From: Sorghum bicolor
Lineage: Eukaryota > Streptophyta > Magnoliopsida > Poales > Poaceae
DNA: 64,000 bases
Assembly (NCBI RefSeq): GCF_000003195.3
Contig: NC_012876.2
Coordinates: forward strand, 59,142,407 to 59,206,406
Direction: 5' to 3'
A program made the translations under genes and the position numbers. Position 1 is the stretch's first letter. Each line of letters starts with the position of its first letter. Positions 31,601 through 41,213 of the stretch are shown one piece after another. The notes below the pieces were generated by a model. That model was not told where the DNA came from. It worked only from the letters and a program-made list of their open reading frames with translations, and did not search any database.

Positions 31601-33396
31601 GGATTTTTTTCCTTCCGAAAAAGAACGTGCCGTGTAATTGTGTAAATGTGCTGGCCCAAAGCCAGGGCCTTGGGAGCTAGCGTCATGGCAGAACGGCTAT
31701 TCAGCGAGCGAGTCAAGGGGCGGGCATCCACGGCAAACAATGTACGGCGAGTGTTCTATCCTGAGTCCGAAGCTTTTTTAAAAAAAGAAATCTACAATAA
31801 AAGTCCAGTAAAGGAAGACCCCTTATGTTTCATAAAAAAACAAGGTACAACGAGTGTTGTACTTTTTCTAAAAAAACCAACCAGTAAAAAAGTTTCAGAT
31901 ATGTATTAATAGAGAAAAGGCAATTAAAATAACAAAAAATAGATGCCACTACAAAAAACTGCTTTCCATAAAATCGAAAACAAAACAACCATCACAATAA
32001 CAAACCCATTAACCACCACTAAGGCCCCCTCTAGAATGTAGGAATTTTCCAGAAATTATACAAAAATTTCACAGAATTTACTTCATTTTTATAGGGAAAA
32101 AATACAAGAATGAGAAAAAAAATCCCATGTTCGGATGTTCCAAAGGATGCATAAAATGGCAAATAACGCCAATCTTACGGTGCCACACCTTGCCATATCA
32201 AATCCTTTGCTGTGTTAGCAACACGGAATGGAGACAGCTCAATGAGAGGAAGAGGAACATGATTCGATAGAATGAAGAATTATTATGGTTATATACAAAT
32301 GAGGTAATCGTCTCCATAGGTTGCATCATGTTGTTATACTTCACACTTACATAACTTGTCAATTTTGTCCATTACGCCAACCATGTGCCCATTGGACTTT
32401 CGACTCCGTTTGATGAGTACTTCATTGTTTTTCACCACCTCTACATCATCTTGTACTTGGTCACATCATGTGTAACATACCAGTCTTCATGTCTGATTAG
32501 TTGCCTACTCGTTGTGGCCTCCTCCTCCACTCCTCGCTACCATTGTGGCCCCTTTGCGACCACCGTGGTCTTTCTCCATCCTATGCAACGGACTCGCCGA
32601 CGGTAAGGAGTGAGAATCACCCTCGGTCATTGAAGTAGTTTATTAGGGTTTAGATTAGATTGAATAAAACTTGTTCTAATTATGAGCTATCTGCTAGCAC
32701 CATCTTGGTCGATTGCTCGCCAAATCTTATTTATCATAGAGATCTGTAGGCGGGTGCTCATTTCCTTTTGTTTTTGCAAGGTCCATGTGACCTGGGGGCT
32801 GGTTGATCGAGTTTCCCTTGCATCTATGTGTTACCGACTTGCTCGATTTAGATCTTCTGGCAGCTGGACAAGTATCTAGGCTTCTAGATCTAGCTGTCAT
32901 GGTACTGGTGGTGCTAGCTTGCATTGATCATAGTCGACGATCTTGAACGTGTCAAATGTATCCTGAGAAGTTTCCGTGGCGTTGGATCATACAGTGTTTC
33001 CAAGTTTCGGTGTGTGTCATGAAGGATATGATTGGAGGGTTATGCTCATTTGGCTATTGTCAGCGTTATTTATTTCCGACATGTTTGAATTCAATAGTCA
33101 TCAACGTAGCTTAGAGGTGAAGAATGTTATTAGGGGGCACTGGATATACTCTACTGCATATCTATTTCATACTATAAAGAAAGTCGTTTGGACAAGGTTT
33201 GTGTTAAATATTAGAAATATAAATATATATATATATATATATATCATTGTTTAATAAATATTTTTATAAAAATAAGACGTCAAAGTTAGACTTTAGGGAC
33301 AGTATTCCTATCCTAAAATGACTTTTTTTATAGGTATACTTTAGTCCTTTACGTTCAAAGGGTTGCATGTAAACATAAATGTAACTGTGCTATTAA
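31601..33396. other. Intergenic, no gene seen; contains (AT)n
   Basis: AT-rich sequence with short frames. An (AT)n run of ~12 units lies at 33222-33244. A MITE-like phrase (GGCCCCCTCTAGAATGTAGG, ~32023) may start another small element, but I could not find its other end. 32380-32900 has higher complexity but no recognisable domain. Confidence 0.35.
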
Positions 33397-33632
33397 AGCC
33401 TTGTTTCGTTGCAATTTTTTTTTACAAAATAGACATCGTAGAATTTTTGTTTGTATTTGATAAATATTGTTCAATCATAGATTAACCAAGCTTAAAAGAT
33501 TTGTCTCGTAAATTATAGACAAATTGTATAATTAGTTATTTTTTATCTATACTTAATAATCTATGCATGTGCTGTAAGATTTGATGTGATGAAAATCTTG
33601 AAAATTTTTACAAATTTTTTTGAGAACTAAAT
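33397..33632. mobile_element. Tourist-type MITE, copy 6 (degenerate)
   Basis: The ends AGCCTTGTTTCGTTGC and GAGAACTAAATTTCCC are eroded forms of the family ends. The interior blocks ATTTGATAAATATTGTTCAA and AAGATTTGATGTGATG match the other copies. Confidence 0.65.
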
Positions 33633-34142
33633 TTCCCTTCTGGGAAAAAAATATCAATGTGGCCCAAAGGCCAAAGATCATATGGTTACTTTTAGAAGTC
33701 TCCACACTGTACGTCTGTGCCGTTTGCTGATACTGGATGTGAAACAAACACGACTATTGATGCAGTACTTCTCGTCACATTCAGTTACCAGTTTCCACAG
33801 GACGATAGGAGCCGGAAATGTTTGTTATCATTTATCGCGCCCTCATCCATTCCCATACCTTGAGAGACGAAAGCAGAAATCTGTTGCGTCGCGCGCATCC
33901 AGACGCCATGACTATCGCTGCCGTTAAGGTTTGCGCCCATCACTTGTCAGGGCGTCGGTTAGCTATTTAAGCTAGCTAGATTTGACGTGATAAAAAAATA
34001 GAAGAGAGTAGTCCCTAGTGTCGAATAAATAATAGCTGATTTATTTTACGAAGGCCAAGACCATATAAGAGAAACATGTAGGTTTAATAACAAAAGAATA
34101 TATAAAATAGTCACCTATGTCTCTGACCTCCACGCCAGCTAA

Positions 34143-34362
34143 GGCCTTGTTTAGTTTACCTTAAAATTTTTCAAGATTCTTTGTCACATCAAATCTTGCG
34201 GCATATACATAGAGCATCAAATATGGAATTACACAGTTTGCCTATAATTTATGAGCTGGATTTTTTAAGCCTAGTTAATTTAAAGTTGAACAATAATTAC
34301 CAAATACAAACAAAAATGCTACAATGTCAAAATTAAAAATGATTTCAGATCTAAATAAGGCC
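34143..34362. mobile_element. Tourist-type MITE, copy 7
   Basis: It runs from GGCCTTGTTTAGTTTACC to GATCTAAATAAGGCC, with TAA on each side (34140-34142 and 34363-34365). Confidence 0.85.
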
Positions 34363-34433
34363 TAACTACGTACCATTGCTTACATCTTTAGCACGCTCTC
34401 AACGCCGCCTAAAAACAAAGGGTTCACAGTTGA

Positions 34434-34669
34434 GGCCTTGTTTAGTTTTCAAAAAATTTTAAGATTTTCCGTCATATCGAATCTTACGGCACATACATGA
34501 AGTATTAAATATAAATAAAAAATAAAAGTTAATTATACAGTTTATCTGTAATTTACGAGACAAAATTTTTAAGTCTAATTAGTTTATAATAAGACAACAA
34601 TTATCAAATATAAACGAAAGTAGTACCGTATCTAAAATCTAAAATTTTTGCCAAATTTAAGCACGGGCC
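34434..34669. mobile_element. Tourist-type MITE, copy 8
   Basis: It starts GGCCTTGTTTAGTTTTC and ends in an eroded TTTAAGCACGGGCC. The interior CATATCGAATCTTACGGCAC fits the family. No clean target duplication is seen. Confidence 0.7.
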
Positions 34670-34723
34670 ATTCATCCTCCCGTGGCCTCCGCCCGCGCCT
34701 CGGAGCAGTGCTGTACAGGCTAA

Positions 34724-34955
34724 GGCCTTGTTTAGTTCCCAAAATTTTTCAAGATTCCTCGTCACATCGAATCTTACGGCACATGCATGAAGCATTAAAT
34801 ATAGAGAAAAACAAAAACTAATTACGCAGTTTATCTGTAAATCGCGAGACAAATATTTTGATCCTAGTTAGTCTATGATTGGATAATATTTGCCACAAAC
34901 AAACGAAAGTGCTACAGTAGCGAAATCCAAAATTTTTCTCAAACTAAACAAGTCC
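34724..34955. mobile_element. Tourist-type MITE, copy 9
   Basis: It runs from GGCCTTGTTTAGTTCCC to AAACTAAACAAGTCC, flanked by TAA (34721-34723 and 34956-34958). Copies 7, 8 and 9 sit in one orientation within 820 bp. Confidence 0.85.
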
Positions 34956-36116
34956 TAAGCATTCACCAAAGGAGGCCGAGCACAGGTAGTACAGTACAGT
35001 CCGCTGCGGGCTGCGGCTGCTACAACAAACACGATAAAAGTTCCGTGGAATCACTGGTTCACTGGGGTGGGGAGTCCTGCAGTTCTGCAGGTTAAACCGC
35101 GAGTAATGGAACAGCATTTACAAGCAGTGTCACCTGCGTCGCTTTTCGGCTAGTGAATGGCGGCATCAGTACAGTGCGCGATGGACCGTATCCGTTGTGT
35201 ACGTGTACGTAGCTTTCAGTAGCAGTGAAACGCCGAGCATCCATTGATGGGGGCGCCATAAGTACGGGTGCTAAGGCTAGGATAGGCTCTGAAAAACGGC
35301 CGGCATGGCCTGCCGCAACGCAACAGACGCTCGCACGACGGGGATACAGGTAGCTAGCAAGTGCGTGGCCCCCGTCCCAGTCCCAGTCACAGCCGCACCA
35401 ATGCCACCTTAAATGCCATGCTGGATCTACAACCGGCCGGGCGGACGAGCGAGCCACCGCGCCGACACCGCACGCGCACGCCGGAGCCGGAACGCTCCAA
35501 ACTCAACCTTCCGATACATACCCGGGGGTACCGTACCGTGCCAGCAGTGGCGCAAAGCCGGAACGCGCACGGGCACGGATCGTCGCTCGTCCCGTCCCCG
35601 TGACGCCCGTACGTTCGTGGAGGAGCCCGCGCGGTGGACAAAATCGCCATGGCCGTTGCGCATGCATGAGCATGACCTTGGTTGGACCAGCAGGAGTTAG
35701 TTAGCTCCGCGGTGCCGGTTACTGCGGGACGATAGCTCCAAGCACTCGCTCGCTCGAGCAATAACCGTCCGATGGTTACAGATCGCTAATGCCTAGTGGG
35801 CAGTGCCCAGTGCGGCCGCCACCCCCCACTATTGGAAACGCCCAACGGCGACGGGCGGGCGCGTGCGTGCGTGCGTGCTCCTCCGGGGCATTGACCGAAC
35901 CAAACCGTCGCGCCAGTGTGAGGCGGACACATGACACGTCGCCCACGCCGGCTTTGTCACGCACGCCACCGGTCGCGTCCCGCGGAAGCCCTCCGCACCA
36001 CCACCACCACCAGCAGCCCCAGGCACTTCAGTGCGCGCGCGAGCGCGCCGTGGCGGCCCGGCCGGCCCCATCGTCCGTGCCGCCCGCACCGAACCGGTGG
36101 TTCTCCCTCCCGTGCA
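34956..36116. other. GC-rich upstream region of the 36-kb carboxylesterase
   Basis: No gene is recognised. Frames on both strands are Arg/Pro/Ala rich, as expected from GC-rich non-coding DNA. It leads into a TATA box at 36117, so the proximal part is probably promoter. Confidence 0.4.
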
Positions 36117-36122
36117 TATAAG
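36117..36122 (+). promoter_or_regulatory. TATA box of the 36-kb carboxylesterase
   Basis: TATAAG in the context GTGCATATAAGCGCG lies 120 bp upstream of the ATG at 36242, a normal distance for a plant TATA box plus a short 5' leader. The surrounding sequence is GC-rich, so the motif stands out. Confidence 0.65.
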
Positions 36123-36241
36123 CGCGCGAGCCCCGGGGCGGCATTTGGACGCGCAGCCACATCACATCCGCGGCGGCGGCAGCACAGTGCGCGGTCACTC
36201 CACTCGTGGCTGCCAGTCACCGCGCACACATCGTGGTGGCC

Positions 36242-37309
36242 ATGGCTGCTTCCCCTGTCCTGCTCGTCGCCGCCGCGCTCTGCCTCTGCGCGTTGTTGTT
36301 CGGAGCAGGGGAGGCGGCGACGAAGGGGGGAGCAGCAGCGTCGTCGGCATTCCGCAGCAGGGCGACTGACCCAAACATGGAGGTGAAGTTCGACTTCTCG
36401 CCGTTCCTCATCCAGTACAAGAGCGGCCGCGTGCAGCGGTTCATGGGCACGACGTTCGTCCCGGCGTCCATGGACTCGCGCACCGGGGTGGCCTCCAGGG
36501 ACGTGGTCGTGGACCACGGGACGGGGCTCGCGGTGCGCCTGTACCGGCCGAGCCGCCGCGCCGTGGCCGCCGGTGCCGGAGGCGGGAGGAGGCTCCCCGT
36601 GCTCGTCTACTTCCACGGCGGCGCGTTCGTGGTGGAGTCGGCGTTCGACCCCGTGTACCACAACTACCTGAACGCGCTGACGGCCAAGGCCGGGGTCATC
36701 GCGGTGTCGGTCAACTACCGCCTGGCGCCGGAGCACCCGCTCCCGGCGGCGTACGACGACGCGTGGACGGCGCTGTCGTGGGTGCTCGACAACGCGCGCC
36801 GCGGCGGCGACCCCTGGCTCGCCAAGCACGGCGACGCCTCCCGCCTGTTCCTCGCCGGCGACAGCGCCGGCGGCAACATCGCGCACAACCTCGCAATGCG
36901 CGCGGGCCAGCAGCAGGGCGGCGCCGCCGCGAGGATCAAGGGCGTGGCGCTGCTGGACCCGTACTTCCTGGGCCGGTACGTGAGCGGTGGCTCGCAGCGC
37001 TCGTGGGACTTCATCTGCGCGGGGCGGTACGGGATGGACCACCCGTACGTGGACCCGATGGCGGCGCTGCCGGCGGAGGTGTGGCGGCGGCTCCCGTCGG
37101 CGAGGGTGCTGATGACGGTGTCGGACCAGGACCGGCTCGGCCCGTTCCAGCGCGAGTACGTGGACGCGCTCCGGGCTAGCGGGTGGCGCGGGCAGGCGCG
37201 CCTGTACGTGACGCCCGGGGAAGGCCACTGCTACTTCCTCAACAACCTCGCCTCGCCCAAGGCCGCCATGCATATGGCCACGCTCGCCGCGTTCATCAAC
37301 GGAAGCTAA
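36242..37309 (+). CDS. Plant carboxylesterase (CXE) with secretory-type leader
   Basis: Intronless, 355 aa. The ATG at 36242 has a strong GCCATGG context, and the upstream frame lacks another ATG. Residues 1-25 form a hydrophobic signal-peptide-like segment (MAASPVLLVAAALCLCALLF). FSPFLIQYKSGRVQRFMGT (52-70) is the family's N-terminal motif. HGGAF is at 125-129, NYRLAPEHPLP at ~158-168 and GDSAGGNIAHN at 206-216 with nucleophile Ser208. The acid is probably Asp297 in VSDQDRL and the base His329 in GEGHCYFL. All catalytic elements are present, so it should be an active esterase, probably entering the secretory pathway. Its nearest relative here is the partial gene at 1-843, on the opposite strand. 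Confidence 0.94.
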   Translation: MAASPVLLVAAALCLCALLFGAGEAATKGGAAASSAFRSRATDPNMEVKFDFSPFLIQYKSGRVQRFMGTTFVPASMDSRTGVASRDVVVDHGTGLAVRLYRPSRRAVAAGAGGGRRLPVLVYFHGGAFVVESAFDPVYHNYLNALTAKAGVIAVSVNYRLAPEHPLPAAYDDAWTALSWVLDNARRGGDPWLAKHGDASRLFLAGDSAGGNIAHNLAMRAGQQQGGAAARIKGVALLDPYFLGRYVSGGSQRSWDFICAGRYGMDHPYVDPMAALPAEVWRRLPSARVLMTVSDQDRLGPFQREYVDALRASGWRGQARLYVTPGEGHCYFLNNLASPKAAMHMATLAAFINGS

Positions 37310-38330
37310 TAGTAGCTTCCTCACACCAGGGCTCTCTGCTTTGTCGGCAGCCAAGCCAGCGTGGTAGTGCTACACGTACGATCGATCAGCCCTGTACGTA
37401 GCTATAGTCGTCACTGGTGAGTGGTGACATCTGTAACGACCACCATACCGTATACTGTATTTTGTCAGTGACCAGAGAGATGTTTGGCATGTAGGAGTAC
37501 TGCGTCTACGTGCACGTCCTTTTTTTTTTTTTTTCTTTTGCTTGTTTGTAACCGCATCACATGTAACTTGCACTCGTTTATTACTGCGGCCGGGTAATGT
37601 ATACTACTCCATTAATGGACAGGGGGTCTACTGTTGGCTGGCTCGTGCTCGTGCCCCATTATGGACAGAGTTGCTCGAACTAGTAGAGGCAGTGGTACCC
37701 TCGCGCGGCGGGGTGCGGTCACTCCGGCGACGGAATAGCCGCGCCGCGCCGCGCCATTGCTGTGCCGACCAGCACTTGAAGTGTGCTGTGTCCTCTCGAT
37801 CCGCGGCAGAAATGACGCGCCAACGCCGCCCCCATCCCCCGGCAGAAATGATTGTCCCTCGCGCTATCGGCCGCCGCGCCTTTCGGCGTGATCTCCCGGC
37901 CGATCGAGCCACTGAGAGCTCGATCGGCTCCGGCTCCGGCAGCAGACGTGTCACGTAGTATGACTTTGGGCCTGGGTCGCCTAAAGCTGGGCGCACTGTC
38001 GAGGTCGAGCGAGGCATAGATTATGGACCATCAAATGTGTGTCACGGCTTGCATTTCGGATATAGCGCGCGACTGGGGGAGAAATTTTCAGGCATGCTGT
38101 AGGGATCGTGATCCATTTTCTGCATTAAAGGTGCTGGCTTTTAATCGGATGGCACGCACTTGTAGGGGTATTCATACGGCTTTGAACCGAGGTCACCGCA
38201 CTCCAATTGCTGCAGTGGTTTGTGGCTGTGGACGTCGCGCTCGCTCTAGTGACCACTTCACTGCTGCCACCATGGATGCTATAGCTCGCCTCGTTGACAA
38301 TCCACGGTATGGCTAGCTGAGAAAGTGAAA
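37310..38330. other. 3' flank and intergenic, no gene seen
   Basis: It includes the probable 3' UTR of the esterase, a T-run at ~37520-37534 and a GC-rich block at 37690-37960 with CGCGCCGCGCCGCGCC. No domain is recognised. Confidence 0.4.
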
Positions 38331-38542
38331 AGTTTTTAAGGTAATACAGCACTTTTATTTTTATTTAATAATTATTATCTAACCATAAATTTAAAAGATT
38401 CATCTCGTAAATTACAGACTAACTGTACAATTCGTTATTTTTTAATCTATATTTAATGTTTTATACATATGCCACAAGATTCGATGTGACAAGAAATTTT
38501 GAATTTTTTTTGAGATTTTGAGTGAACGAACTAAACAAGGCC
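38331..38542. mobile_element. Tourist-type MITE, copy 10 (left end eroded)
   Basis: The right end GAACTAAACAAGGCC (to 38542) and interior CACAAGATTCGATGTGACAA are clear. The left end near GTAATACAGCACTTTTATTT has lost the GGCCTTG motif. Confidence 0.7.
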
Positions 38543-39002
38543 TGGAAAACATGAAGTGCAACTGTGTAGAAGCCGAAATTGTTTTGAAACTGTAGAAAAC
38601 GGACGTCATCGCCGGAGAAGTCGTCGATCGATGCCACCATGGAAGGCACCTCTCAGAAGAGACGAGACCTCGACGGGGGTAATGCTATTGTGGCCTTGTG
38701 GGCATCACCTCGACCCCCACCTTCTCGCTTTGGAAATGCAATGTAGTACGTCCTCTAGCTCGTCAAGCTCGTGATACTCTGGATGCTTCCAAATGTGACG
38801 TTCTTTTCCGTGAATTCGGTATTATGTTGATGTGGAGCCTGATTGGTTGATGATTGAATTTAGAATCCGAAGCTGGTGGCACAGTTGCCAGTTGCCACAC
38901 GCTGGACCAGCGGATGATTTTTACTGCCAGTGCCAAAAAGAGAGGGCTCTCCTGCTCCGCTCGTACGGCTGCGCAGCTAAGCTCGTGCTCTTGTCGCCTT
39001 CC

Positions 39003-39690
39003 ATGGATCCGGACGCCGAGGTTGACTTCGACTTCTCGCCGTTCCTCATCCGCTACAAGAGCGGCCGGGTGCGCCGCCTCATGGGCACGTCCAGGGTCGA
39101 CGCCGACGCGGACGCCGCCTCGGGCCGGGCGTCACCTCCCGGGACGTCGCCATCAACGCCGGCCTCCTCACCGCGCGGCTCTACATACCCAGCGACGAAG
39201 CTGCCCGTCCTCGTCTACTTCCACGGCGGCGCCTTAGCGTCGCGGTCCACTCGGCCTTCTCCGGCGCGCAGTCCCGCTTCCTGAACGCGCTCGTGGTGGC
39301 CGTGTCCGTGGACTACCGCCTCGCGCCCGAGCACCCGGTGCCCGCCACCTACGACGACGCCTGGACCGCGCTCGGCTGGGCCGTGGCGAGCTGCGGCGCG
39401 CGGCCCGTCCGGCTCCCGACCGGACACGGCGGACGCGGAGCCGTGGCTGGCTGGGCGGAGCACGGCGACGCCGCGCGTCTCTTCGTCGCGGGCGACAGCG
39501 CCGGCGCCAACATCGCGCACAACGTGACTCTCAGGGACGGCGGCGGGTTGCCCGGCGGAGCGCGGATCGAGGAGATGGTGCATTGGTGCTCCTGCACCCG
39601 TACTTCCACGGCGGGGAGCTCTTGCCGTCGGAGGGCACGGACCCAAAGTTCCTGGCGAGAGGGTGCAGCGAGCATGGAGCTTCGTGAGTG
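39003..39690 (+). pseudogene. Carboxylesterase (CXE) pseudogene
   Basis: It begins like a normal CXE (MDPDAEVDFDFSPFLIRYKS at 39003) but shifts frame after ~codon 40 (near 39120), again near 39180-39235, and once more near 39585. The oxyanion motif (KLPVLVYFHGGAL), the block VDYRLAPEHPVPATYDDAW and the elbow GDSAGANIAHN survive in different frames. The sequence stops after the region matching LLHPYFHGGELLPSEG, so the acid and His segments are missing. Small deletions (also before VVAVSVDYR) suggest gradual decay. The closest intact relative is 26910-27971 (shared RYKSGRV, LMGTSRVDA and WAEHGD-type motifs). Confidence 0.9.
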
Positions 39691-39762
39691 ATGGGCAGTA
39701 TTGGCACTATTGCTGCAGTGTGACGGTGAACCATCGGTCGTCTATGACCATGCCAGCTACTC

Positions 39763-39948
39763 TGATCGTCCCAAAATTAAATACACATCTTACTTTTTGA
39801 GGTCAAAATCTTTAAATATGACTAAATTTATATAAAAATATACTAACTTTTATGATGTATAATAGTAAGTACCATTAGATTAAGTATAAAGTATATATTT
39901 ATATTAAATTTGATGCAGGAGTATTTTAGGATGAAAGGACTAGGGAGT
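39763..39948. mobile_element. Stowaway-type MITE remnant
   Basis: The left CGTCCCAAAATTAAATACAC and the right TATTTTAGGATGAAAGGACT are inverted and close to the grass Stowaway end consensus. The middle retains TTATGATGTATAATAGTAAG. Confidence 0.55.
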
Positions 39949-39992
39949 ACATATGTGCATACACCCAAAAAATTGTTTGATACCCGAACTAA

Positions 39993-40235
39993 GGCCTTAA
40001 TTAATTCACCCCAAAAGTCAAAAACTTTTCAAGATTCTCTGTCATATCGAATCTTGCGGCACATGTATAAAACATTAAACATAGATGAAAACAACAACTA
40101 ATTGCACAGTTTGCCTGTAAATCACGAGACGAATCTTTTAAACCTAGTTACTCCATGATTGAACAATGTTTGTCAAATAAAAACAAAAGTGCTACAGTGT
40201 CAAAATCTAAAAAAAATTTGGATCTAAACAAGACC
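39993..40235. mobile_element. Tourist-type MITE, copy 11
   Basis: It runs from GGCCTTAATTAATTCACC to GGATCTAAACAAGACC, flanked by TAA (39990-39992 and 40236-40238). Confidence 0.8.
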
Positions 40236-40259
40236 TAATTGTTATTAACTACTAAATAT

Positions 40260-41198
40260 TAGGACTATGTGATCCAAAGAGGGAGACTATGACCAAGAGA
40301 TCACCCTCGTGTTTCTCCTAGGCGACATGTGCGGGAAAGCCAAGCCGCTAGCACACAACCCTCCCTCCCACTTTTTGTTTTGCTTTCACCGAAGTGTGCC
40401 GCTGGATCCCCGTGCGGTTATGATGAAAACAGTGACAATGACCCCTTCCCTACCACGGTGGGCTAGATCCACGATGGGGAGAAGCTAATCCGATGTGTTG
40501 TAGTGTGCATCCGTTGTTTTTCTCACGTTCTTCCTCGTGCTGAGTTCTGGTTAGTGGTTCGTCATTGAGCTACCAGTGGGTGTGGCCACAGTCTGCGTGC
40601 ATCCATGGGCTTTGCCAGTGGGTGTAGGCATAGCTTTCCCTAGTGACCTAGAGATCGAGACGTGCGGTGGAGGAAGGTTGCAGGGGTGGCACGTGGTGGT
40701 CGCCGGTGACTCGATCTTATCCAGCTTCGCTACATGCATATCTGACGTTTTCTCACCTAGATCTAGCAACCCTATGCTCGGAGCTTGCCATTGACAATCA
40801 CGATGAAGGGGCTGTCTTGATTGTTATTAGTGCAAATTCTAACCTTCAAACGGTTGGTGAGTAAACAAGAATAAAAGGAGTACCAACATGGTTTCTTGCA
40901 TGGTGTAGAGGTGAGGCCGTGGGAGCACCCGGATGCTACTGTAGCTGCTTTGTATGGGAGAAGCGCTCATAGGTCTAGAGGATGTAGGCAGATGGCCGAA
41001 CCTCATTAAAAGTAGCGATGCAAACTTTCTATTTTTTAAAATTATCACTAGTTTTCTGGTAGGGGTGCAAACCCCTCCTGTTCTATTAAAAATATTGTTC
41101 CTCGATACTGTTATCACTTGTGTATTTTCTTCTATAGTTTTTATATTTTTGTGTTCTTTGTTTCGTAGATCTATAGAGTCTACATCTAACAAGATAAC
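40260..41198 (+). mobile_element. Candidate LTR of a Ty1/copia-type retrotransposon
   Basis: The sequence immediately before a tRNA-Met-type primer binding site should be a 5' LTR, and this stretch fits: it is non-coding, and part of it (40400-40600) recurs inverted at 29.3-29.7 kb. Its end TACATCTAACAAGATAACAA precedes the binding site. I could not locate the second LTR or any gag-pol, so the left border is a guess and the element is a remnant. Confidence 0.45.
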
Positions 41199-41201
41199 AA
41201 G

Positions 41202-41213
41202 TGGTATCAGATC
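41202..41213 (+). other. Primer binding site-like motif (initiator tRNA-Met)
   Basis: TGGTATCAGATC differs at one base from the TGGTATCAGAGC that plant copia elements use to prime from initiator tRNA-Met. It sits just 3' of the proposed LTR. Confidence 0.6.

Noticed and set aside
35957..37354. 465-codon minus-strand frame opposite the 36-kb esterase
   Set aside because: It is the antisense shadow of a GC-rich gene; composition is Arg/Val/His/Ala with no domain.
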